Source: SHLQ01 sp964562985 (GTDB lineage Bacteria; Actinomycetota; Acidimicrobiia; Acidimicrobiales; SHLQ01). From it: 53,180 nucleotides of DNA. Shown here in pieces: positions 33,443 through 42,351 of the stretch (within the stretch, counting starts at the first letter, position 1; the number at the start of each line of letters is the position of its first letter). Location of the stretch: NCBI GenBank assembly GCA_964562985.1, contig CAZLWE010000015.1, positions 1 through 53,180 of the forward strand, given 5' to 3'. Both the position numbers and the translations under genes were made by a program. The notes beneath the pieces are model-generated. The model was given only the letters and a program-made list of their open reading frames with translations, had not been told where the DNA came from and made no database searches.

Positions 33443-34858
33443 ATGAGCAGTCCCCACGACAACGACACGCCCGTAACCGATGATCAGCTAGGCGTCAGCC
33501 AAGTTCGAGAAGCCCGCCAGTTTCACCAACTGTTGTCCGGTGTAGAGGAGGCGGCGCGAGGTGATCTCTGGGAGATCGTCGAAACGCTGACACGACAGGT
33601 TGAAGAACTCCGCACGTCGGATTCAGCAAGCGGGTCGAGCAGCCGCAAGATGGAGAGTGAGGTCCGCTGGCTTGATGCACGCGTGATACTGCTCGAACAG
33701 GCGCTCGTCGACTCTCGCACCGAGGTGTCCACCCTCCGCGACTACATCGACGCGTACGTCACGGAGATGCACCTCGACATTCAAGATGCTGCGGCCCGTG
33801 CCAAGGCCGGACGTCAGTCGCTCCTCGACGAGATCCGAGACCTGCTTGCCGCAAACGCCGAACTCGAACACGTGCTCGGTCAACTTCGACTCGAGTCCTC
33901 GGACCGTATCGAAGGTGTTGCTGCCGAGCTGTTTGAGGTCGCTGATCAGACACGTCACATCGCGACAGATGCCCACCTCGCGGCGAACGCTGTCGCTGAG
34001 CACGCCGACGGGGCCAAGGCGCGCGCGATCGCCGAAGAGGCTCGAGCGACCGCTCTACAGAACACGTTGTCGGTCGCCGAGGTTCGCGACACTGCCGAGG
34101 ACGCACACGTTGCGGCACGACTGTCGATCGAAGCCACCGAGGGCGTCTTTGCGATCGCTGAAGAGGCGCGAGCTGCCGCTGAGGAGAACACGCAGAACAT
34201 CGTTGAGGTGCGTGAGGTCGCCGAAGAGAATCAGGAAGCGGTAACGGAGTCGAAGGAAGAGGCCGAAGAAATTCGGGTCATGGCCGAAAAGGCCAAGGAC
34301 TTGGCCGAGCGTTCGGCCAACGATGTGTCCGCACTACAGGCAGATTCGGACAAGCGCAAGGAACTCCTTGACCTTGACCTGACCGACATCTCCGCTGAAG
34401 TCACACGTCTGAAAGTCGACCTTGAAACGGCTTCGAAGGACCTCCAGTCCGGCTGGCAGCAGATCTCCTCCGACGTGGACTCGCGAGTTGAGGCGGCGAC
34501 CAATGAGGTCAGCCAACAGCTCCGAGCGGAGGTGGACGCTTCTACCGAGGCACTGCATCTTGACCTCCGAGAGGAAGCGACCTCGTTGCGTGAGGAGACC
34601 AGTGTCTTGCGCGCCAAGATCGACAAGTACTCAGAGGGCTCCGGCGGATCGAACACACAGATCGATAATTTGCGTTTGCAGCTCGCCGAGCTGCGAGGTC
34701 GAATGGAATCGATCTCGACTCGTTCGGACCGTCAGGATGTTGGTGAGGATACCCCAGAGCGAAGCACCAAGCGCTGGGTTGCTCACCTCGATCTAAGCAG
34801 TCAACGACCCGAGCTTCGTGGCCTTCCTTCGCCCGAAGACGAAGACACTCACTCCTAG
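33443..34858 (+). CDS. Long coiled-coil protein
   Basis: A 471-residue soluble protein that is almost wholly helical and heptad-like from about residue 20 to 435, rich in Ala, Glu, Arg, Leu. Near-repeats around ARAIAEEARATALQNTLSVA, VFAIAEEARAAAEENTQNIV and EEIRVMAEKAKDLAERSAND have about 28-residue periodicity. No signal, membrane segment or Cys. The short C-terminal tail (LDLSSQRPELRGLPSPED) is non-helical. A similar protein lies at 36408 on the other side of the cyclophilin. Likely cytoskeletal or scaffold-type; function unknown. Confidence 0.75.
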   Translation: MSSPHDNDTPVTDDQLGVSQVREARQFHQLLSGVEEAARGDLWEIVETLTRQVEELRTSDSASGSSSRKMESEVRWLDARVILLEQALVDSRTEVSTLRDYIDAYVTEMHLDIQDAAARAKAGRQSLLDEIRDLLAANAELEHVLGQLRLESSDRIEGVAAELFEVADQTRHIATDAHLAANAVAEHADGAKARAIAEEARATALQNTLSVAEVRDTAEDAHVAARLSIEATEGVFAIAEEARAAAEENTQNIVEVREVAEENQEAVTESKEEAEEIRVMAEKAKDLAERSANDVSALQADSDKRKELLDLDLTDISAEVTRLKVDLETASKDLQSGWQQISSDVDSRVEAATNEVSQQLRAEVDASTEALHLDLREEATSLREETSVLRAKIDKYSEGSGGSNTQIDNLRLQLAELRGRMESISTRSDRQDVGEDTPERSTKRWVAHLDLSSQRPELRGLPSPEDEDTHS

Positions 34859-34867
34859 GTTTGGTGG

Positions 34868-36241
34868 CTAGTTCTCGGTGATGACTACCGAGAGCAGTTC
34901 CTCACCGCGTGACGATGGATTGTTCGGATCTCGAAGTTCGATCAGGTCCAGAACATCATCGCCTTCGATGACTTCGCCAAACACCGCATGGAGGCCATTG
35001 AGGTGAGTTGCGGCTTCGAAGGTGATGAAGAACTGGCTGCCGTTAGTATTGGCGCCGCTGTTGGCCATGGCGAGTAGCCCTCGTCGATCGACGGGGGTCA
35101 ATGCAGACTCTTCATCATCGAAGGAAAATCCAGGGCCACCCGAACCGGTGTTGGTGGGATCGCCGCCTTGGGCCATGAATCCGGCCAGCACGCGATGGAA
35201 GCGGGTGAGGTCGTAGTAGCCGTCGCGGGCCAAGCTAACGAAGGAGTTGACCGTGATGGGGGCCGTGTCTTCGTACAAGTCGATGATGATCTCACCGTCG
35301 ACGGTGGTGAACACCGCTTGGTAGTCGACTCCATCCACGAGTTGGTTTGGTGGCGCTCCGTTGTAGGCATCTGCTCGGCTGAAGGGATCGATGCCAGCGA
35401 GTACGCCGTCGCCATCCCATGGCACGAACGATGCTGGGATTTCGGTCGGGAGATCCGAACTGAAAGAGGAGGTGCACGGATCGAGTGCCACATCGACCGT
35501 CCCGGTGGTTCCGGAACCGTCGATTAGTCCTTGCCAGAACGCTTGGATCATCGATTCGTCGATGCCCTCGTTGACGCATTCTCGGTCGACTTCTTCGGTG
35601 AAGCCCGAAGACTGCTCGCGGCCTGCGGCCATTTGGTCAATGATCGCTTGCGCGGGAACACAGGTTGTGGCCGCTTCCAAAGTTATTGGTTGGGCGCCCT
35701 CAGGCACACCCAAGCCCACCAAAATGGCGGCGAGCCCGGTGTAGGCCAGGTCGCCGTTAGGTTCGGCGTCGATCTGGCCAGCGATACAGCTGGTGAATTC
35801 CGAAATCTGAGCGCCGTCAGTAATTCCCGTGAGCGGAAGGATTGATGTTGCCAACGTTTGGGTCTCGAAGCAGTTGAACACGGAACCGGTCAAGGCGGTG
35901 AAACCCTCCGGGGTGATGTTGTTGGTGCCAAAGCCGTTGTACAGCGCGGTTAATTGTGTGTCACCGTCGGCATCGTCGACCATGCACTGCAGTCGATCGC
36001 CCTCGACTTGGCTCTGCAGGAGTGACGATGCGAGTTGCCGGACCGTTTCTGGGTCCACTGGGCCTTCAACGTCAATGGTGGGAACGGTCACCGCGTCATC
36101 CGCCGCCACTGTCGAATCGGGCTGGACATCGCCAGAGGCCCCAACATCGCCGCCATCGCTGCTGCAAGCAGCTGCGACCAGTGTCAAGGCCGTAAGGAGG
36201 GCGGCCATACGAACGAAGGGATTTACAAAAAAACTACGCAC
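34868..36241 (-). CDS. Cyclophilin-type peptidyl-prolyl isomerase lipoprotein
   Basis: A 457-residue protein with a lipoprotein signal (ALTLVAAACSS). Residues about 60-290 are an unknown all-helical region with at least six Cys. Residues about 300-457 are a cyclophilin domain: TTVDGEIIIDLYEDTAPITVNSFV, RFHRVLAGFMAQGGDP, LLAMANSGANTNGSQFFITF and HLNGLHAVFGEVIEGDDVLD. It catalyses prolyl isomerisation during folding outside the membrane. Start is unsure: GTG at 36241 or ATG 11 codons later, which directly begins the signal. It lies between the two coiled-coil genes on the other strand. Confidence 0.9.
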   Translation of the reverse strand: MRSFFVNPFVRMAALLTALTLVAAACSSDGGDVGASGDVQPDSTVAADDAVTVPTIDVEGPVDPETVRQLASSLLQSQVEGDRLQCMVDDADGDTQLTALYNGFGTNNITPEGFTALTGSVFNCFETQTLATSILPLTGITDGAQISEFTSCIAGQIDAEPNGDLAYTGLAAILVGLGVPEGAQPITLEAATTCVPAQAIIDQMAAGREQSSGFTEEVDRECVNEGIDESMIQAFWQGLIDGSGTTGTVDVALDPCTSSFSSDLPTEIPASFVPWDGDGVLAGIDPFSRADAYNGAPPNQLVDGVDYQAVFTTVDGEIIIDLYEDTAPITVNSFVSLARDGYYDLTRFHRVLAGFMAQGGDPTNTGSGGPGFSFDDEESALTPVDRRGLLAMANSGANTNGSQFFITFEAATHLNGLHAVFGEVIEGDDVLDLIELRDPNNPSSRGEELLSVVITEN

Positions 36242-36407
36242 CTCTTCGGTTTAGCAGTTTGGCGTTCCAACCACGCATCATCATGGCGAGTTCTGTCCCA
36301 CTCTTTAGATCGGAACGACGGGTGAAGTTTCGCGCCACCAGTGAGGTTTACAACCGGGTCTTTTGATCTGTTCACTCAAAAGGGGGTTCTGTTGTAAGCT
36401 TGTCACC

Positions 36408-37835
36408 ATGGGTGAGGTAAGAGGGCAGTGGCCCAGCTTTCGTGCGGACCGGACCTTGGCGCGTGGCCCCGAGGGTGCACCGGGCGCTCAGCGGGTTGCT
36501 GGAACAACTCAGACTCGCGGCGAACTTAACGATCAGATCGCCAAGCTTTCTTCGCAGGTGGAATCACTCTCGACGCAACTCGATGCCGAGCGGTCTCGCC
36601 CGGCTGTCGACGGTTTGCTCGACCAACATCGTTTCGAGGTCGACCAACAGATCGAAGGACTCGCAGCCGACGTGAAGTCCTGTTTGGCGGCGCTTGCGAA
36701 CCTTGAGTCCGACATCGGCGGCCGTTTCGAGCGCGCTGCACAGCTGCTTTCGACAGACGACTACGAGGAGGAATTGCGCCGAGTTGAGCGCGGAATTCGA
36801 GCCGAAGTTGTGAAGTTGCATGCCGAGCATGGTCAAGTACTCGATCAGGTCGGCGAGCTAGTTTCCGCACAGGGTGCGCTTGGCGAGCAGGTGATCGATC
36901 TTCGCACTTCGCAGGATGTGGTTAGCGAGCAAGTGATCGATCTTCGAACCTCCCAGGATGTGGTTAGTGAGCATGTAGGTGTTCTTATTTCTTCCCATAG
37001 CTCGCTCGGTGAGCAGCAGGGTGCTACAGCACACGACCAACAGCTTCTTCGCAGCGAGATCGCTCAGGAGACGACCGATCTCCGCAAGACAATTCAGGCC
37101 ATTCGAAACGAACTTTCCGGGCAGGTCGCGCAACTGCACGAGCGCCAGGAGCATGTGGTGGCTCATGTCGCCGACCTGCGGTCCCTGCAGGGCGAACTAA
37201 GTAGTCGACAGATGGCGACCATCGTCGACAACGGCCGATTGCGCGAGGAGTTGCTGCACGAAGCCGCCCAGCTTCGAGCGATTGTCGAAGAGTCACGGGA
37301 AACAGCCGAGAAGGCGATGTTCCGTGCGTCGACAGCGGCGAACAATCACGACGCCTTTCAAGCGGAAGTCGATCGAAATGTCGAGGTTGCGGAGCGCAGG
37401 CTACAAATCCTTGAGTCGCTTATCCAGCAGGTTGACCTGCGGGTGAGCGAGTCTCAAAAGCAGGTGTCGCAGCTTGCAGCCCAGGCGGTCAACGACGCGA
37501 ACTCTGCGCATCAAGCCATCAGTGACGTGCACGAGGCGCAGGTAGCGTTCGAAGGGGCTTCTGGTTCCAGCGACGTCGGAGAAGAACTGCTCATCGTGCA
37601 CGGGTCCGTCGATCGTCTCGACGAGAAGCTCGCTCAGGTAGAGGCCGTGTCTGACGAGCATCGCCGGCGCAGGGCGCTCGAGAGCGAAGTGTTTGGAGAT
37701 CGGCTTCGCAGCCTTGAGCATCGTCTCGCGCAGTTTGAACAGCAGTTCCCCGATGAAGATCACGAGGATGCCGGAGACAACGCTTCTGAGGGATGGCAGT
37801 TCGAGCGCCGCAAGCGACGGATGTACAACTTCTAA
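36408..37835 (+). CDS. Long coiled-coil protein with 14-residue repeats
   Basis: A 475-residue helical protein with heptads from about residue 40 to 445. Two exact-length 42-bp repeats encode EQVIDLRTSQDVVS twice, followed by degenerate units, and further Gln-rich heptads follow. No signal, membrane segment or Cys except one near residue 80. The C terminus is basic (FERRKRRMYNF). ATG at 36408 is preferred over the TTG at 36363, whose added 15 residues look non-native. Resembles the protein at 33443 in style but with little obvious sequence identity. Confidence 0.75.
   Translation: MGEVRGQWPSFRADRTLARGPEGAPGAQRVAGTTQTRGELNDQIAKLSSQVESLSTQLDAERSRPAVDGLLDQHRFEVDQQIEGLAADVKSCLAALANLESDIGGRFERAAQLLSTDDYEEELRRVERGIRAEVVKLHAEHGQVLDQVGELVSAQGALGEQVIDLRTSQDVVSEQVIDLRTSQDVVSEHVGVLISSHSSLGEQQGATAHDQQLLRSEIAQETTDLRKTIQAIRNELSGQVAQLHERQEHVVAHVADLRSLQGELSSRQMATIVDNGRLREELLHEAAQLRAIVEESRETAEKAMFRASTAANNHDAFQAEVDRNVEVAERRLQILESLIQQVDLRVSESQKQVSQLAAQAVNDANSAHQAISDVHEAQVAFEGASGSSDVGEELLIVHGSVDRLDEKLAQVEAVSDEHRRRRALESEVFGDRLRSLEHRLAQFEQQFPDEDHEDAGDNASEGWQFERRKRRMYNF
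36885..36968 (+). repeat. Two tandem 42-bp units in coiled-coil gene
   Basis: Units at 36885-36926 and 36927-36968 differ at a few third positions. Each adds two heptads to the coiled coil, so length changes keep register. Confidence 0.85.
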
Positions 37836-37849
37836 TCTCTGATTAGAAG
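37829..37849. terminator. Symmetric hairpin overlapping two convergent stop codons
   Basis: CTTCTAATC (37829-37837) and GATTAGAAG (37841-37849) form a perfect 9-bp stem with a 3-nt loop. The left arm holds the TAA of the plus-strand gene and the right arm the TAA of the minus-strand gene. There is no long T-run on either side. Confidence 0.5.
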
Positions 37850-38484
37850 CTCAATACGACGACCACCAGAACCAGCGCAACGAATATCAGCAGCACGATG
37901 ATTGCGTAGAGGGTCTTCTCTGACGAGCTCACCCCGGATTTCGCGTTGACCTGGACCTCTGGGGCGCTGATGTCGATGCCAGCCTCACCAATAGCCTCCA
38001 CGACCTCGTCCACGCTCTTATCCGTTGTGTCGACGGTGGTGAAGCGCCTGTATACGTCGTCGCGTTCTGCGAGGAGGCGTTCGATCTCGGCGAGGGGATC
38101 GTCGGCGTCGTTGAGTAGCGGCCGCTGCTCGAGACCGTCAGCGGTCACCCGTTCAGCGATGGCGTCTGGCGATGCGGTAAGGGTGACGATCTGTGCGCTC
38201 GCGAGCGCGGCAATGTTGGCCTCGTCGAGCATCGTCCCACCACCGGTAGCGATCACTTGATCTCGAAGCGCTGCGACTTCTAACACAGCTTCACGCTCCA
38301 TTTCACGAAAGGCATCTTCGCCCGACTCGGCGAAGATTACCGAAAGTGGGCCGCTCTTTGATTCGATCCGGTGGTCGAGGTCGACGAACTCCCGACCAGT
38401 TCTTTCAGCTAAGCGTTTCCCGACCGTCGATTTCCCGGTTCCCATGAAGCCGGTCAACACGATGTTGTTCCTTGCGGTAGTCAC
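37843..38484 (-). CDS. aroK: Shikimate kinase with C-terminal membrane anchor
   Basis: A 213-residue protein. Residues 1-165 match shikimate kinase, the ATP-dependent fifth step of the shikimate pathway: Walker A GFMGTGKSTVGKRLAE, substrate-binding FVDLDHRIE, GEDAFREMEREAV and VIATGGGTMLD, lid Arg in DGLEQRPLL. After an unusual linker (APEVQVNAKSGVSSSEKT) comes a final hydrophobic segment of about 22 residues (LYAIIVLLIFVALVLVVVVL), absent from normal AroK, which would tail-anchor it. GTG start. It is not next to other aro genes; DXS lies 9 bp away on the same strand. Confidence 0.88.
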   Translation of the reverse strand: MTTARNNIVLTGFMGTGKSTVGKRLAERTGREFVDLDHRIESKSGPLSVIFAESGEDAFREMEREAVLEVAALRDQVIATGGGTMLDEANIAALASAQIVTLTASPDAIAERVTADGLEQRPLLNDADDPLAEIERLLAERDDVYRRFTTVDTTDKSVDEVVEAIGEAGIDISAPEVQVNAKSGVSSSEKTLYAIIVLLIFVALVLVVVVLSF

Positions 38485-38493
38485 ACGGCCAGC

Positions 38494-40347
38494 TTAGGAC
38501 AGCGCTCTCTTTGCCTCAGCGATAATGCCATCAGCGTTCAGTCCGTACCGGTGCAAGATGACGTCGGGTTTGTCGTGCGATACGTATGCGCGGGGCATGC
38601 CGAGAACGCGTATGTCGCAGGCCGAAGCGTGCGCTCCTTGCTCACAAAGATGCTTCTCGAGCTTGTCTCGGAAGAGCTCACCGGCGCCGCCGTTGCGGAG
38701 GCCGTCTTCGACGGTGATAACCACTCGATGGCGTGCAGCGTCGGCGATCATCTCGGGATCCGGCGGTGATACCACTCGCGGATCCCAGACCGTGGCGCTG
38801 ATGCCAGCTTCTGCGAGTTGGTCAGCGGCCGCGAGCGCCTCAGCGAGAAGATGGCCGACTCCCAAGATGCACACATCGGTGCCTTCGCGAGCCTTGCGGG
38901 CGCGCAAACCGACCCCGACTTCGGTCTCGGTGACGGAACGGGCGGGCTGGCGAGACCAGCGGATCATGGCTGGCCCGTCGGAACAGAGAGCCACCGCGTC
39001 TCCGAGCTGCACCTGCAATTCTTGGTAGCTCGATGGAGCGAATACCGTCATGCCTGGGACCTTGGTGAACAACACCATGTCGAGTAGTCCGTGATGCGAT
39101 GCACCGTCCGGGCCGGTGACGCCGGCGCGGTCCAAACAGAAGATCACTGGCTGACGATGGAGTCCGACGTCGAGGTTGACCTGGTCGAAGGCTCGGGTCA
39201 TAAAGGTCGAATAGACAGCGACGACAGGTCGCAGACCTCCCATGGCCATGCCTGCAGCGGCGGTAACGGCATGCTGTTCGGCGATGCCCACGTCGTAGGT
39301 ACGGTCAGGGAACCTCTCCCTGAAGGGCAGCAGGCCGGTCGAGTCGGGCATAGCGGCGGTAATCGCGACCAGCTCGTGGTGTTCCTCGGCGAGCTTGATG
39401 AGCGACTCGGTGAAGGCTTGGGTGTAGGAACCTGGCTTCACGCTGCCGGTGTCGTGCATGTTCTTGATCTCGTCGTTTTCGGCTGGGGCGTAGCCGCGAC
39501 CCTTCTGGGTCATCACGTGCACGACGACGGGCCCGGTGAACTTGCGGGCGTTTTCCATTGCCTCTTCGAGTTGTTCGATGTCGTGTCCATCGAACGGGCC
39601 AAGATAGTGAACGCCGAGGTTCTCGAAGAACGCCGGTGGCTCCCACATATGTCGAATAGCAGCCTTGGTCGACTGGATGCCGCGGTCGATGAGCGCGCCG
39701 ACCCACGGGATATTCTCTGCGATCTTCTCCATGGTCGCCTGGCGGCGCATGTACACCGGGTTCGACCGGATCTTGACGAGCGATTCGGTGAGCAGCGAGA
39801 CAGTCGGGGCATAGGAGCGGCCGTTGTCGTTCAAGATGATGGTCACGTCGCTCTGCGCGTGTCCGAGATTGTTGATTCCCTCATAGGCCATGCCGCCCGT
39901 GAGCGCGCCATCGCCGATGACCGCCACGATCCGGCGGCCCGAGCCGACCGATGAAGCTTCCGCTGTTGCGAGCCCGTGCGCGTAGCTGAGAACGGTTGAG
40001 GCGTGGGAGTTCTCTATCCAATCGTGCTTGCTTTCCTCGCGCGAGGGATATCCGCTAATGCCGTCGGCTTTGCGTAGTGCCTCAAATGCATGGGCCCGGC
40101 CGGTGAGCATCTTGTGGACGTAGGTCTGGTGCCCGGTATCCCACAGCACGACATCCTTTGGAGATTCGAAGACTCGGTGCAGCGCAATCGTGAGTTCCAC
40201 GGCTCCGAGGTTCGAGCCAAGATGCCCGCCGCTCTTAGATACGGACTCGACGATCAGCTCCCGAATTTCGGCTGCGAGCGCGTCAAGTTCTTCGTAGGTC
40301 AGCCCCGCGAGATCCTCTGGACCGTTGACGGCAGAAAGCAGCATCAC
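38494..40347 (-). CDS. dxs: 1-deoxy-D-xylulose-5-phosphate synthase
   Basis: A 617-residue thiamine-diphosphate enzyme that condenses pyruvate and glyceraldehyde 3-phosphate in the first step of the MEP isoprenoid pathway. Motifs: HLGSNLGAVELTIALHR, DTGHQTYVHKMLTGR, the ThDP/Mg site GDGALTGGMAYEGINN to ILNDNGRSY, DGHDIEQLEEA, GIAEQHAVTAAAGMA and DRAGVTGPDGASHHGLLD. Full length. Two adjacent starts (GTG 40347, ATG 40344) and a weak ribosome site. Probably the first gene of a unit with the shikimate kinase. Confidence 0.97.
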   Translation of the reverse strand: MMLLSAVNGPEDLAGLTYEELDALAAEIRELIVESVSKSGGHLGSNLGAVELTIALHRVFESPKDVVLWDTGHQTYVHKMLTGRAHAFEALRKADGISGYPSREESKHDWIENSHASTVLSYAHGLATAEASSVGSGRRIVAVIGDGALTGGMAYEGINNLGHAQSDVTIILNDNGRSYAPTVSLLTESLVKIRSNPVYMRRQATMEKIAENIPWVGALIDRGIQSTKAAIRHMWEPPAFFENLGVHYLGPFDGHDIEQLEEAMENARKFTGPVVVHVMTQKGRGYAPAENDEIKNMHDTGSVKPGSYTQAFTESLIKLAEEHHELVAITAAMPDSTGLLPFRERFPDRTYDVGIAEQHAVTAAAGMAMGGLRPVVAVYSTFMTRAFDQVNLDVGLHRQPVIFCLDRAGVTGPDGASHHGLLDMVLFTKVPGMTVFAPSSYQELQVQLGDAVALCSDGPAMIRWSRQPARSVTETEVGVGLRARKAREGTDVCILGVGHLLAEALAAADQLAEAGISATVWDPRVVSPPDPEMIADAARHRVVITVEDGLRNGGAGELFRDKLEKHLCEQGAHASACDIRVLGMPRAYVSHDKPDVILHRYGLNADGIIAEAKRALS

Positions 40348-40383
40348 CGGTCACGATACCTCAGGTGTTGGCGCATTGACTCT

Positions 40384-40818
40384 CTAGTGCCGAAGGAACG
40401 GTGTTTGCCCGGAATCTGGTCCATCTCGTTGCGTCTGGTCAGTCGGGAATGTCTCTTCGTCGATCATCACACGGATGATGCGACCGACTCCGACCAGGTC
40501 GTCGCCGCTTGTTGCCTCGGATTCAAAGATGAGTCTGCGGCCCTCCATGCGAGTGAGGGTTGCCTCGGCGTACACGGTGGTGCCTATCTCCATGCCGACC
40601 AGGTGATCGAGGTTGATGCGGAGCCCGGCGGTGATCACGCCTTCGGGCAGATTGCCTTCGAGAGCGTCCATGGTCGCTTGTTGCATGACCTGCAGCAGCG
40701 ATGGCGTGCTCAGGACCTCAGCGTCGCCTGTTCCATGCCTATAGGCCGTGATCTCTGGGGTCACGGTCATCTTCGCTGTGCCACGAATACCGAGTTCTAG
40801 CGCCACGATGCCCACCAT
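40384..40818 (-). CDS. Hotdog-fold thioesterase (FlK-like)
   Basis: A 144-residue single-domain hotdog protein. TPSLLQVMQQATMDALEGNL and GLRINLDHLVGMEIGTTVYAEATL match acyl-CoA thioesterases related to fluoroacetyl-CoA thioesterase FlK, with His in the NLDHLVG segment and Glu in the QATMDALE helix as probable catalytic-site residues. The natural acyl-CoA is unknown. It lies 36 bp upstream of dxs in the same direction. Confidence 0.82.
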   Translation of the reverse strand: MVGIVALELGIRGTAKMTVTPEITAYRHGTGDAEVLSTPSLLQVMQQATMDALEGNLPEGVITAGLRINLDHLVGMEIGTTVYAEATLTRMEGRRLIFESEATSGDDLVGVGRIIRVMIDEETFPTDQTQRDGPDSGQTPFLRH

Positions 40819-40959
40819 AGTCGTCGGAATTGGACCGCGCAGCGGCGTGAAGAATCGAAAGCAACACCACAGGAACGATCAAAGATCCACCAGGTGTTAC
40901 CGATATGGTTTTACACAAGTCTCGCCGGGCTTCGCCCGACCCAGAAAGGCTGCAATTTC

Positions 40960-42351
40960 ATGCTTGATGAATCGCTCGTTGCGTCCACTATCGACATCGC
41001 GCTGCAAGGTGGTGCCGACTTTGCCGAGGTCTTTGTGGAGGACAAGCGAAACTCCTCCGCGGTACTCGACGATGGAAAGATCGAGGAGTTGACGAGTGGT
41101 CGCAGTCGAGGCGCTGGCATTCGAGTTCTCGCCGGTGACACGACTGGATTCGCACATACTGCTGACCTCAGCGAGCAGGGTCTTCGCACCGCGGCCGAGG
41201 CGGCCGCCGCTGCAGCCCGCGGAGGCGGTGGAGGTGTCCGCAAGGTCGACCTCGAACGGGTCGTTGCGTCCCGGACCGTCTCCGTTGAGACGCTCCCCGA
41301 AACGGTGGCCAAGGCGACCAAGGTCGAGCTGTTGCAGCGCGCAGACGAGGAAGCCCGAGCAACCGGAGGGGCAATCACACAGGTGAGCGCTCGCTACGGC
41401 GATAGCCGCCGCAAGATCATGGTCGCGAACAGCGATGGAGTTCTGGCCGGCGATGACCAAGTCCGAACCATGTTCTCGGTCAGCTGTGTAGCCCAAGGCG
41501 ATACCGGTATGCAGACCGGGCGCGAGAGCCACGGTCGAACCATCGGCTTCGAGATGTTCGATCAACACGACGTCACAGAAATGGCTCGCACCGCCGCTAA
41601 CCGCGCAATCACGAAGCTCGCCGCCCGCCCTGCCCCAAGCGGCGCACAGACCGTCGTCGTTGGTCCAGGCGGAGGAGGGGTCCTCTTCCATGAGGCATGC
41701 GGCCATGGCCTCGAAGCCGACCTCGTCGCGAAGAAGGCGTCGGTGTTTGCCGGCCGCATGGGTGAACAAGTTGCGAGTCCGCTCGTCACCCTCATCGACG
41801 ACGGCACGATGGGCGCCGAATGGGGCAACTTTGCCATCGATGACGAGGGTCGGGTCGCGCAACACAACGTCTTGATCAAAGAGGGAATCCTCACCGACTA
41901 CATGTACGACCAGATCCGTGCCCGCAAAGAGGGCCGTCCGTCATCGGGCAACGGTCGTCGGCAGAGCTACAAGCACCTTCCGATGGTGCGCATGACCAAC
42001 ACCTACATCACCGCGGGAGAAGATGACCCGGCAGACATCATCGCCAGCACCGAGTCCGGCGTATACGTCGCGCAGCTCGGCGGTGGGCAGGTAAACACGG
42101 CGACCGGTGACTTCGTCTTCGGTATGACCGAGGCCTACCTCATTGAGGATGGCAAGATCACCGAGCCGATTCGCGAGGGCAACCTCATCGGCAACGGGCC
42201 GGAGGTGCTCAACCGCATCGATGCTCTCGGCAACGACTTCGCTATGGGCCACCCGGGCACGTGCGGCAAGGACGGCCAGGGAGTTCCCGTCGGTGACGGC
42301 ACCCCGACGCTGCGAGTAACCAGCCTGACCGTTGGCGGCACCGCCGGCTAA
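40960..42351 (+). CDS. tldD: TldD metalloprotease subunit
   Basis: A 463-residue subunit of the TldD/TldE zinc protease, which cleaves unfolded peptides and matures some modified peptides. The metal motif is FHEACGHGLEAD (HExxxH). Other family blocks: GADFAEVFVEDKRNS, DGTMGAEWGNFAIDDEG and GREGNLIGNGPEVLNRID-like end. Start MLDESLVAS at 40960; the in-frame ATG at 40894 adds residues unlike the family. A small GC hairpin (40926-40938) lies in the leader. The stop overlaps the next start as TAATG. Confidence 0.95.
   Translation: MLDESLVASTIDIALQGGADFAEVFVEDKRNSSAVLDDGKIEELTSGRSRGAGIRVLAGDTTGFAHTADLSEQGLRTAAEAAAAAARGGGGGVRKVDLERVVASRTVSVETLPETVAKATKVELLQRADEEARATGGAITQVSARYGDSRRKIMVANSDGVLAGDDQVRTMFSVSCVAQGDTGMQTGRESHGRTIGFEMFDQHDVTEMARTAANRAITKLAARPAPSGAQTVVVGPGGGGVLFHEACGHGLEADLVAKKASVFAGRMGEQVASPLVTLIDDGTMGAEWGNFAIDDEGRVAQHNVLIKEGILTDYMYDQIRARKEGRPSSGNGRRQSYKHLPMVRMTNTYITAGEDDPADIIASTESGVYVAQLGGGQVNTATGDFVFGMTEAYLIEDGKITEPIREGNLIGNGPEVLNRIDALGNDFAMGHPGTCGKDGQGVPVGDGTPTLRVTSLTVGGTAG

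Noticed and set aside
40926..40938. GC hairpin in the tldD leader as a riboswitch or attenuator
   Set aside because: A 5-bp stem with TTC loop alone is too small, and no aptamer-like structure is visible around it.
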